Shown here: piece after piece, positions 1 through 9,982 of the stretch
Position numbering within the stretch: position 1 is the stretch's first letter
Layout of the letters: each line of letters begins with the position of its first letter
Origin: Hypericum androsaemum
Taxonomy: Eukaryota; Streptophyta; Magnoliopsida; Malpighiales; Hypericaceae
Reading direction: 5' to 3'
Length of the DNA stretch: 64,000 nucleotides
Assembly (NCBI GenBank): GCA_963995505.1
Contig: OZ023187.1
Coordinates: 16,964,584 to 17,028,583 of the forward strand
Program-made: the position numbers and the translations under genes
Notes under the pieces: model-generated
What the model was told of the DNA's origin: nothing
Databases searched by the model: none
What the model saw: only the letters and a program-made list of their open reading frames with translations

Positions 1-101
1 CCCGGTTGGAGAAATTTGCCCTCGAATTTGGTGTCATTAGCCAGCTTGAAATCTTCATACATGTACTCTTTAATATCTTCGAGCCACATAGTGATACCTG
101 A
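1..101 (-). other. Possible exon of an unrecognised gene
   Basis: On the minus strand, bases 101 to 1 read as an open frame of about 30 residues that begins I-T-M-W-L-E-D-I and continues with charged and aromatic residues to the window edge. An AG lies just before it, as expected of a splice acceptor. I do not recognise the protein. It could be an exon of the same broken gene as the acidic frame at 185-775, or chance. Only the edge of the gene would be in the window. Confidence 0.22.
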
Positions 102-184
102 TATCGTTCATCCCAACAAAATAAATATTTGGAAATCAAGGACCCACAAATAGTCACGAGATGAAAATTCAAGAACTCTTGTCT

Positions 185-775
185 TCAAATAGATATTTCG
201 GCATCCTTGAGGTCATTCCACATATTCAACAAAGGAGAAGCTTCAACGTATTCAAACTCGTAGGCTCCAAGAAAGTCAACGTGCTTGACATACTCAACCC
301 AATAATTCTGGCTCATGGGTGCAATCTTAGCATCAATAACTCCAGTATCAATATAAATTGCATATTCTCTCATATCAGCAGCATCCATAACACATGACTC
401 ATCAAACAACTATCTCACTAAATATAATGATGCTTTAGATTCATCAAAATATTCTCCATCAAAGCAATCTAACTCGCCAGCAACAACTTCTTCAACCTCG
501 TCTTCCTCACCAAGGTAGGAGTCATAAATTGGTTCACCATTGTCTCCAGGACCATGAGATTGAAAAGGAACACTTTCATGGGATGAGTCAGAACCCTCAT
601 CAAATAAGTCATCAGCAAAGTCACCAAATTTTTTCCAAATTAAAGTCTCACCACTTATCTGAGAAGCTTCATTTTCAGCAACATAATCATGATAATAATC
701 CCAAAAAGTTTCATACCTTGTACCAGCAAAGTTAAGAACTTCATCAAAAATTTTAGGGAAAAGCTTACAAATCAA
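185..775 (-). pseudogene. Unrecognised acidic reading frame with an internal stop
   Basis: Two abutting minus-strand frames (775-410 and 409-185) are in the same phase and separated by one TAG at 410-412, so they are probably one coding stretch of about 196 codons. It is strongly acidic in the middle, with runs such as GEEDEVEEVV and a nearby motif EPIYDSY. That composition recalls the spacer between gag and protease in some Ty3/gypsy polyproteins, but no zinc knuckle or protease motif is visible, so the link is only a suggestion. A host gene fragment is equally possible. Confidence 0.3.
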
Positions 776-834
776 AAGATCTCTTATTGTAATCCATCGA
801 GCGATTCTCGTTTTACCTTCTCGTTGTCTCCAAG

Positions 835-1548
835 CTTACATGCACTATGACTGATGTCCTCCGATCATCCATTGAGACATTTCTAGCAACAATATTCTTT
901 TGGATGAGGACTATCAGGCACATGTCTCTGACTTCGGCACGGCAAGACTTATGTTGCCTGACTCCTCCAATTGGACATCATTTGTTGGAACATTTGGATA
1001 CACCGCTCCAGGCATGTCAATTGCAACCTTAATATCATTGGCACTCATTTAAAAGGTGTAATTGACGAGAATTTTATTTTGCAGAGTTGGCTTACGCAAT
1101 GAAGGTGAATGAAAAATGCGATGTCTATAGCTTTGGCGTGGAGGCTCTGGAAGTCATAATGGAAAAGCATTCAGGTGATCTCATATCATCTCTTTTAACG
1201 TCGGGAGCAACAAAACCTGCATCAACTTCGCACTCTTCGCCTCTTCCAATTGACCTCCATACTCTCTTCAAGGATGCGACCGACCAATGCCTCTCTCAGC
1301 CCAAGGACAGAATCTCGGAGGTCGTGGTCTATGCAACAAGGCTTGTGTTTTCTTGCTTGAATCTTGAACCCGGGGCTAGGCTAAACATGAGACAAATCAG
1401 TCTCAAGCTAATCACTCCATGGCCCTACTCCACAATAACAGAATGGCCTCCCACGAGCAAGGACTTCTCCTTAGTCACTTTAGCGGACTTGCAGCCTCAT
1501 TGCGGAATGCATCAGGAGGTGATTAGTGGCTAAATTCACTTTGATCAC
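835..1548 (+). pseudogene. MIK2-type receptor kinase relic, kinase C-terminus only
   Basis: The relic starts inside the kinase catalytic region (SYMHHD equivalent at 835) and continues through DFG (SDFGTARLM) to the conserved last exon, ending [15 protein letters not shown] at 1533. Two in-frame stops lie in the first part: TGA at 852-854 and TGA at 873-875. The second falls exactly on the arginine codon of the HRD motif. The intron 1012-1084 has a GC donor (G|gcatgt) instead of the GT of the other copies, and a normal AG acceptor. Exon 2 (1085-1533) is fully open. All LRRs, the membrane span and the N-lobe are missing, so it cannot make a receptor. Its nearest relative is the fragment at 58103. 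Confidence 0.85.
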
Positions 1549-2680
1549 TGGAAGATATTTTCCGGTTAAACGGTCCCATAGACCAACCAGCCGTATCCAC
1601 TGTATTTTTCTTTTTTTTTCTGTTATTCGATCCATTATCATATTTAGGCTTTATTTGTTATTTCAGCTTGTAACTATATCCCAAGGGCAGAATAGTAAAT
1701 AGAAGTTAGCTGGGTGCCATCCCCTAATTTCTATACTATATACACTATCAATTTCACACTCTCTTTCCCTTTCTCCTGTATTGAGCTTCCTGAAACTCGT
1801 GGACCAATACGAAAAGTCCTCTATACTCGCTCTATCTATCGGTTATGAATAATTTTTCTGCTTTTTGTAACGTTCTGTTTTTAAAATTTGCTTCTAAAAC
1901 TCTCAATCTTTCTCTTCAGCTACCATAAGTCAATTGCTGGATTACGCACTGGGTACCCGTGATTCTTGTTATGAACACGTAGGCCCATAACCAAAGTTTT
2001 TTTTAGGGTCCCATTACCAAATTCTTGAGTTTAATAGTACGAGAATAAAGAATATTATCGAGAAATTCATCTCTTAAATATAATACAAGGATGTTCGACT
2101 CTATATAGATTATAAAATGCGTAGGCCCGTCCATTATATGAATTCTGTAAATTTGATCCTCTCTTGCACTCAATCTCAGAAATGGTTAGTTTGGTTCAAC
2201 TCGATGTGGCTATTCGAAATCAAAGCGTTATGATGCTGCAGGACTTTTTTGGGGAGAAATCGGGATTGTAATTCTATGGATGGATCCGTCATGTGTGATG
2301 CTGCTCTTCTGGACTTTGGTGATTGTTTATGCAATAGTTTTTTTGTTTGATTACATTTGTAATGTTGTTTTTGTGCTTAGGTAGTTTCTTTCCTTCTCGG
2401 AAGTTTCTTTTCTGACAATAACCCCATGTATATATTTTGTGCATTATATATAATACAAGTCTACTTATGAAAGAAAAAAAAAACCTGGGCCTACTGGATT
2501 GGGAAATTCCAACGGCAATTAAAATCCCAAAGACGTAGGTAAAAGTTTTAACGTAAAACAGCCAAAATCTCCCAAAATTTCCTCCTTTGTTTCCCCGACC
2601 AAACAACATTTCCCAATCGAATCCTAATTTCTCAAATAGAATCCTAATTGGCAACTCCCAAAATTAAACTCTAGTCCTTC
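1549..2680. other. 3' flank of the receptor relic, no gene seen
   Basis: This stretch is the downstream flank typical of the receptor copies; the phrase GCAGAATAGTAAATAG followed by TTAGCTGGGTGCC recurs after nearly every copy. It is collinear with 58549-60840, except that the other copy carries a 1-kb insertion at 59505-60578. The degenerate counterpart of the small frame at 59208-59408 is at about 2183-2384, with indels. I see no supported gene. Confidence 0.6.
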
Positions 2681-5167
2681 ACAGCAACTCCAGCACCTCC
2701 ACCTCCCAAAATTAAATTATTGATGAGAATGATTGAACCGTTAGACCAGTAGAGGGAGAAGGATTGGGCTTGGAGAATTTTGTGACAAAAAATTCTATTT
2801 ATTAAAAAATGATTGAACCGTTAGTATTCGGCCTCCGAATCAGCGACCCCAAAGTCTAGTCAACATACAATGGTTCACGTGATAAAAAAAATTATTCAAA
2901 AATTAACAATGTGAAAAATGTCATAGGAAAATTCACTTTTTAAAATATAATTCTACTATATTCAATTATCAAAGGTTTAAAAAATCCAGTCAACTTAAAA
3001 TAGGAGTCGTTCACCCATCAATGTTACATCTCATTTAGCCTTTATCTCGATATCACTATGCCAATTAATCTAGTTTCGAGTAGTGAGACTTTTGTTAGGT
3101 GACAAAATTCTCACAATAGTTCAAATTCGAGATATCTTAGTTAAATTAAAACAATTTTCTCAAGTTAATCTAAATATTTATTAGTACATCTCATTTAGTT
3201 TTTCCACGAAGATAAAGTTTGAAATATCTCTCCCGTTTCTTACACTGTTCATCTTCACCCATCATCCAACCCTAAAATTTTCATTTTTTCCCAAATCTCC
3301 CTCAACTAAACCTAATCACTAACAAGCCACCTTCTCTAGCGTCCCTCAACCTAATGAAGCACTGTACCTTTGAAGGAATAAGGATGGACCAAATGCTAGC
3401 AAGGGATTTATTTGCATAAGGCGATCTATATCAGTAAATCTGATGAGTATGTGATGTAATGTTCTAGACTCAATGATGAATATATGTTTTTTTTCCCTTT
3501 AATCAGAATAGTTCTATATCACAACCTTCAAGAGTTAATAGTGTGAAAATTAAGATCTCGACAGGTTAAGTATTATATTTCTCAAGGATTGTCCTCCAAG
3601 ATAGAATACATTTTATGTACTAAGTAATACATATCAAGACATTTGCCTAAGTGATAAATACTATCCGAGTACAATCACCAACGTAACTCCAAACTAGACA
3701 GGTAAACATAGCTATCATACCCTTGCAGAGTGTAGAGTAGTTAGGCCAACTCTAACGATACATATTTTAAGTTTAGAATATTAAAATTTTAATATGATAT
3801 CAGAAAAGAGACTTATTAAATTATTGAGTCTCCGCTAAAGTCCGTCACCCTCAATGTTACATCTCATTTAGCTTTTTCAATAAAGATAAAAAAAATTCTT
3901 CTTCTGTTTAAGTCGGGCCAAGGAGAATTATTATTATTATTAGATAACACAGTCCTTGGAATTTTACGCAATCGATCCAAAATCACTATTCCTAAAAAAA
4001 ATCGATCCAAAATCACTTAAAACGTGTCAGGCAGCAACTGAAACGACGTCAGCCTTTGAACACTCTTCCGTTCATTGAAACGACGTCGTCTTTGCCTCCT
4101 TCATGTGCTCGTTTAACGATTTAAGTCATCACGTGACCTCCTAACAAAAAGCATTCCTGTCACGCTTTGTTCCGCGAACCAGGTACTTAGACATCTAGAC
4201 TGGTTAGAGAAACCATCCCCATGTGAGCATATTAGGACTTCAATTTATATCAGTCACGTTAATGCATGGATGATTAAATTTCTGTTGATTTCAAATGCTC
4301 TATTTTTTGTGGCATTCTTTGTATCTAATCGAATATCAACGACCATATATTTATAAAGTTGACTCATTGAGTTCAAATACCTTGGATTTGATGTTGAAGG
4401 TTTTGAAGATTTCAATTTAGGTTTTAACTTGGAGATTTTAAGTCAATTCTCGTCAGCATCAATATGAAAGAAAAAGATTTTGTGTAGCTGACTTGGTCAT
4501 CCATGTGGATTTGTTTTGGAAAAATTTAAAGTTTTTGTCGCCAAAAAAGTGAATTTGGAAAATCTGTCACTAGAATAAGCAAAACGAAATGTACTTAATA
4601 AAAAAATGTGTTAAATCACATAATACTAAAATATTTTTCCCAAAAAATTAACACATACTTTTGTTCTACTTTTTTTTAAGTAGATTGATTATTAAAACCA
4701 CAATAGTTACAAAAAAACGTTTGAGGCCGGCAAAGCCAAACCAAAACAAGAGGCCAAAAGCAAAAAGGAACTCATCTCAAGGATTCTACAAACAAAATTA
4801 TATTTTGCTAACCCAAATCCGAGATCAAGTTTGACAACCAAATTTTTGTTCTACTCTTAGTCGGTCTTATTCTTTTGTAAAGGTAATTTTTTACAGGTAG
4901 TTACACCTGTCAGAGATTGAACCTTCAACTTCCGTCAAATTATATTACGCTTATGCCGTTAAATCAAATGCTTATTGTTTGTTGGTTTTGTTTGTTGGAC
5001 TGGTTCCTTTTTTCTACCGTGGTTTCCACATTTTTGCACTCTACTTGTCTAGAGAATTGTTTAATTAAAAGAAACGGGAGAGAGAGGAAAATGGTATGTA
5101 TTTTCAAAGAGTAAGAAATTCAAAACTGAGCTCAGCTGCATTTTTTTTGGATAAACGGATTAATTTT
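2680..5167. repeat. Intergenic repeat unit, copy 1 (about 2.5 kb)
   Basis: This unit recurs in whole or part at 7222-8600, 15590-17640 (degenerate), 26515-26640, 30230-30365, 49425-49940 and 60840-63284. Landmarks are ATTGAACCGTTAGTATTCGG near 2812, a run of ACGT-core motifs near 4020-4090, and CGTTTGAGGCCGGCAAAG near 4719. The part 2911-3941 is present in reverse orientation in the copy near 61-62 kb and mostly absent from the copy at 7222. No coding potential is apparent. The ACGT-rich part also lies just upstream of the receptor at 26848, so the unit probably began as receptor upstream DNA. Confidence 0.8.
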
Positions 5168-5455
5168 TGTTAGAGATGTCGAAAAATTGAAGAGGAAACG
5201 ATTTGAGGGCTTGTTTTCTATTCTATTCGGACTAGGTTTTGAACTCCTAATTTAACCTACATAGCTTACTTGATGTATAAGGGTTTGCCTCTATATAAAG
5301 GCATGTTACCCTAAGTTTTTGTATGGGTTTGTGGCTCGGAATCATCAATAAAAGTTTTCCTTTCTCTCCGTGGACGTAGGCATTAGGCCGAACCACGCAA
5401 ACTCTTGCTTCCGTGTTCTTTGCGCGTTTGTTCTTTAGTTACTGAATTCCTAACA
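5168..5455 (+). repeat. 5' LTR of the copia relic
   Basis: Ends are TGTTAG and CTAACA. The LTR contains a TATA-like CTATATAAAGG near 5291 and an AATAAAAG signal near 5347. The uninterrupted insertion site can be read in the related unit near 8590, where GGATTAATTTT runs on into ATATATG. The copy at 63285-63572 is also 288 bp. Confidence 0.85.
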
Positions 5456-5844
5456 AGTGGTATCAAGAGCTAAGGTTGAAGGATGTTGGATCACGGTGCG
5501 AAGTTTGCTCTTGTGAAGTTCGATGGTTCATCGACTTTTGGGTTATGGCAAAGGCGTGTAAAGGATCTCCTTGTGCAACAAGGGATGGTCATCGCGCTCT
5601 CGAAGAAGAAGTCCGAGAAGATGGAGGAGCAAGAGTGAGAGGAGTTGGAGGCCAAGGCGGCAGCGAAGATTCGCTTGTGCTTGGCGGATGATGAGGAGCC
5701 ACCAGCTGGGTTGTGGAAGAGGATCCAGGTCAGAGTCAAAGAAGTTCAATGAAAGTAGTTTCAAGTGCGGAGAAGGGCACATGAAGGGGACTATCCAGGA
5801 CGAACTAGGGATCAAGACAATGAGGAGGGATCGGCATCCAAAAT

Positions 5845-6599
5845 TAGGGGTGAGCATTCGGATAATTCGAATCCGAATTATCCAAAATTTTGATTATCCG
5901 AAATATCCGAATTGGTTATTTCGCTATCCGAATCCGAATCTGAATAGTGAATTATCCGAAATTCAAAATCCAAAATTATTTCGGATACGGATTCGGATAA
6001 TCCGAAATAAAAAAAACTTAAAATTTAAAGTTTAAAACTTCATCTAAGCACAAAAGGAAGAAAATTCTCAAAGAAAAAGCAGAAAGGATAGGAAGTGTTT
6101 TGAGACAGCATGAACTTAATACCACAATTTTTGTCAACAGCAAAGATGAACAAATCAAGATCTGAGATACAATGAGATCATTCGTCTCTTAATTTGGGAA
6201 CTCACTTCATGTAAACAATAATTGCAACATAAGCAGAGTAAGAAAACATGGAAACAACCGTATGAGAACGATTAGTTTTTTTTAGGGTTTTATCTAAACC
6301 TAATTTGACTCGAGTTGTGGCACTCAGATAAGTTTTCTTATCTAAGTAGATATATTTGGTCTAATTTTTTTCTATGAAATACTCTTCCTAGCCCAAGCCC
6401 ATATCTGGCCTATTTTAATTGAGATTTATATTTTGGATATTCGGATAATTCGAATTTATAATTTTACTATCCGAATCTGAGTCCGAATCTGAATTAAAAT
6501 TTTTGGATAATCCGTATCCAATTCTGAATACAAAACTATCCAAATCCGAATCCAAATTTTTTTTCGAATATCGGATACTGGATAATTTGCTCACCCCTA
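5845..6599. mobile_element. Non-autonomous hAT element nested in the copia relic
   Basis: The 755-bp segment begins TAGGGGTGAGCA and ends TGCTCACCCCTA, an inverted terminal repeat. Near both ends there are many copies of ATTCGGATA and its complement, which is the usual subterminal pattern of hAT elements. Flanking 8-mers are TCCAAAAT and TCTACAAT; in the copy near 63.96 kb the left flank is TCCACAAT, one base from the right one, so an 8-bp target duplication is likely. No transposase frame is present. It was inserted before the block was duplicated, since both copies have it. Confidence 0.85.
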
Positions 6600-7221
6600 T
6601 CTACAATCATGGCCATATATTCAGACGGGTCGGATGGTGACTGACTTTCTGTCTTATCAAGTCCAATGCATCCTGGTAATCTCTTTTCATTAGGGACCTT
6701 AGATTATAACAATGATAGTTATAAAGGTATGCTAATGAAGGTGGAGAAGGATGCGATAGTAGGGATGAAAGGTGAAAGAGAATACCTACAAATTAGCGAG
6801 GCATGTTATTGTAGGTGGAGTCACATCAATGGATCTGAAGGAGTTGGCAAAAGCTCAGGTCATATGAGGTTGGTTCGTATGAGAGAGCAAATGCTTGACA
6901 TGAATGGTTTGAGTGTAGTTGGGATTCGCGGAGACATGGATAGCAAGTTATGGTTGTTTCGTGGAGGCATGGTTGGCAAGGAGCTATGGTTGTCTCGAAG
7001 AAGCATTGTTAGCTGGGCTCTGCTATGGTTATCTAAAAGGGCGTGCACGTCAAAGGTATTAGGTAGGTTTGGCATTGGGCATGCGAAGTCGTTGGTGACA
7101 CCACTGACGAATCGGGTATCTCACCCAAGGCCGAACAGTGGAGTTCGAGGTATGTCGAGGGTTCTACTTGGTGGAACAAAAGGATATTCTTTATATGCTA
7201 TATCAAGTAGCATTGGTTTGA

Positions 7222-8600
7222 GGCAAAAAAGTCCAACCGTTAGACCAGTACAGGGAGAAGGATTGGTCTTGGAGAATTTTGTGATAAAAAATCCTATTTA
7301 TTAAAAAATGATTGAACCGTTAGTATTCGGCCTCCGAATTAGCGACCCCAAAGTCTAGTCAACATACAATGGTTCACGTGATAAAAACAATTATTCAAAA
7401 ATTAATAATGTGAAAAATGTCATAGGAAAATTCACTTTTTAAAATATAATTCTACTATATTCAACTATCAAAGGTTTAAAAAATCCAGTCAACTTAAAAT
7501 AGGAGTCGTTCACCCATCAATGTTACATCTCATTTAGCCTTTTATCTCGATATCACTATGCCAATTAATCCAATTTAGAGTAGTGAGACTTTTGTTAGGT
7601 GACAAAATTCTCACAATTGTTTGAATTCGAGACATCTAGACTGGTTAGAGAAACCATCCCCATGTGAGCATATTAGGACTTCAATTTATATCAGTCACGT
7701 TAATGCATGGATGATTAAATTTCTGTTGATTTCAAATGCTCTATTTTTTGTGGCATTCTTTGTATCTAATCGAATATCAACGACCATATATTTATAAAGT
7801 TGACTCATTGAGTTCAAATACCTTGGATTTGATGTTGAAGGTTTTGAAGATTTCAATTTAGGTTTTAACTTGGAGATTTTAAGTCAATTCTCGTCAGCAT
7901 CAGTATGAAAGAAAAAGATTTTGTGTAGCTGACTTGGTCATCCATGTGAATATGTTTTCGAAAAATTTAAAGTTTTTGTCGTCAAAAAAGTGAATTTGGA
8001 AAATCTTTGTTACTAGAATAAGCAAAACGAAATGTACTTAATAAAAAATGTGTTAAATCACATAATACTAAAATATTTTTCCCAAAAAATTAACACATAC
8101 TTTTGTTCTACTTTTTTTTTAAGTAGATTGATTATTAAAACCACAATATTTACAAAACAACGTTTGAGGCCGGCAAAGCCAAACCAAAACAAGAGGCCAA
8201 GAGCAAAAAGGAACTCATCTCAAGGATTCTAGAAACAAAATTAAATCTTGCTAACCCAAATCCGAGATCAAATTTGACCACGAAATTTTTGTTCTAGTCT
8301 TATTATTTTGTAAAGATAATTTTTTACAGGTAGTTATACCTGTCAGAGATTGAACCCTCAACCTCTGTCAAATTATATCACTTGTGTCGTTAGATCAAAT
8401 GTCCATTGTTTATTGGTCTTGTTTGTTGACTGGTTCCTTTTTTCTACCGTGGTTTCCACATTTTTGCACTCGACTTGACTAGAGATTTGTTTAATTAAAA
8501 GAAACGGGAGAGAGAGAGAGAGAGGAAAATGGTATGTATTTTCAAAGAGTAAGAAATTCAAAACTGAGCTCAGCTGCATTTTTTTGGATAAATGGATTAA
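7222..8600. repeat. Intergenic repeat unit, copy 2 (internally deleted)
   Basis: Collinear with 2732-3126 and then with 4190-5165. The join near 7630 removes about 1.06 kb relative to copy 1. It ends at the point where copy 1 carries the copia LTR, and so preserves the empty insertion site. No gene is seen; short frames here are chance. Confidence 0.8.
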
Positions 8601-9880
8601 TTTTATATATGTAGTCCCATAATTACAAGTAGAAAAATGAAAGATGAACTTGCTAGAAACAAAACTAATCTCCCACAGCTCAGCTGCATTATGTATGAAA
8701 ATTCTTACCGACCGAAAAAAACCATTAAGCCATAATTTGTGTCTAATCAACGACTGTATATAAAAAGGAGTCAACATTATATAGTTTATGGTAATAAAAA
8801 ATGATTCCCCCGTAGTCCCAAGATTGAATCGTGACGCACAATGATTCTGTTGATTGTTGGTTGGCTGCGGTCTTTACAAATTTTTTAAATTAGAATCCAT
8901 TACTTTTGGTGCTATTTAGAACAATTATTTTAATATAGTATTTTTTACATTTTTTAGATTTGAACTCCAAATCTTCTTAAGTGAATTCAAATTTCTTATA
9001 ATTTTAATCAAATTCTATTGCATGAGATACCTCGAGGCTAGGGAAGATTGTTGATCGGCTTACTGGGCTATTGTCTAGTGGTTGGCCCCCAGACTGCAGA
9101 TTTGTGGGGATAGTTGGGATAGACGATAGGCGACGTCTCCTCGCCTGTCAGCAAGAGGTGTCCCTCTAACTGTCCGATCAGTGGGACCAGCAAAGTTAGT
9201 CGATAGTGTGGTCAGGCTCTCTTTTGGTCTCTTGAGAACCTCCTCTATGACTACCCAGATTGTAAAACCAGCAGGAGGGAGGTAGGTCGTAGGAACTTAT
9301 TATTTTTCTTTTTTATTTTATTTTATTAATGAAGTTCTTTTTCCGGAAAGAAAAACGACTCCCATTAATTTTGGTCATTACAAATTTGTAGCTCTCTTTC
9401 CACCGTGATATGCATGCCAATTGGCACTCGACTAGAGAAATTCAACTTTAATTGTTGTTGGTCGAAAAAACTTGTTAGCTGCACACCAGTCCATTTCAAA
9501 GCGGAGCAGAATTATCTTAAGAACATTTACAATGAAGGCCTGAATTAAGTGGTAAAGGTTGGGATGAGAAACTGAGTATGGAATTAGGATTAAGATTCTA
9601 GCATTTACTGCTCATTTGCGTCTCTTCCGTAATCTTCCGAGCACCTACCATAAAGTTGATTGTGGAAATAGACGTGAACTCTCTTCTTTTTCGGTAATTG
9701 CTTGGAATCTTCTTCTGATGGACCACACTCATGAATATGTTTTTTTGTACACATATATCCAAATACAACCGAACCAAATCCAATTTTAAGTCAAGCTGAA
9801 CCTTTTTACCACTCTCGTGAATATGTTACAACGATCACATTTTCCAATTTCTAGGCCAAGTTCATATGTCCTTTACTGCT
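8601..9880. other. Upstream region of the receptor at 9983
   Basis: The stretch holds receptor-upstream motifs shared with 51195-51960: TTGGTTGGCTGCGGTC near 8859, GCACTCGACTAGAG near 9424, and GTCGAAAAAACTTGTTAGCTG near 9460. It is interrupted by a LINE-like tail (about 9030-9355). No gene is supported. Confidence 0.5.
9030..9355 (+). mobile_element. Probable 5'-truncated LINE 3' end
   Basis: The segment has a base composition unlike its AT-rich surroundings, no open frame, and ends in TTTTATTAATGAAGTTCTTTTTCCGGAAAGAAAAA. Other short insertions in the window with clear target duplications end in similar AATAAA/TTTACC/A-run tails. I could not find a convincing target duplication here, so the left boundary is approximate. 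Confidence 0.35.
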
Positions 9881-9888
9881 CTATAAAT
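9881..9888 (+). promoter_or_regulatory. Likely TATA box of the receptor at 9983
   Basis: CTATAAATTAG lies about 100 bp before the ATG. The same motif stands at the same spacing before the receptor at 51996, inside a closely matching leader. Confidence 0.55.
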
Positions 9889-9982
9889 TAGTAGAGAATG
9901 GTGATGAAATGTATCCCAAGTCTCTCTCTCTCTTGTAAGCCTTTAGTGCCAAGTAAGTTCATCCTCGTACACCACAAACACA

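Larger units (their letters stand above)
5168..7215 (+). mobile_element. Ty1/copia relic: 5' LTR, PBS, deleted gag and pol pieces
   Basis: A 288-bp LTR (5168-5455) begins TGTTAG and ends CTAACA. It is followed at 5458 by TGGTATCAAGAGC, a primer site for initiator Met-tRNA. A gag frame opens at 5483 (KFDGSSTFGLWQRRVKDLL), has an in-frame TGA at 5633, and is joined by an internal deletion to a zinc-knuckle remnant (KCGEGHMK) near 5764. After a nested hAT insertion (5845-6599) there are protease-region scraps (SLGTLDYNNDSYKG, near 6687) and an RT-end scrap (RFGIGHAKSLVTPL, near 7062). No 3' LTR is visible. It is clearly dead. A second copy with the same gag deletion starts at 63285. Confidence 0.85.

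Noticed and set aside
2289..2654. Minus-strand 121-codon frame
   Set aside because: The homologous region near 59300-60770 does not keep the frame, so it is chance.
4917..5114. 65-codon frame at the end of the intergenic unit
   Set aside because: Copies at 8400 and 63100 break the frame with indels, so it is not conserved as protein.
6666..7304. 212-codon open frame
   Set aside because: Only short pieces match copia protease and RT-end regions, separated by deletions; it is a chance fusion of relic segments and flank, not a gene.
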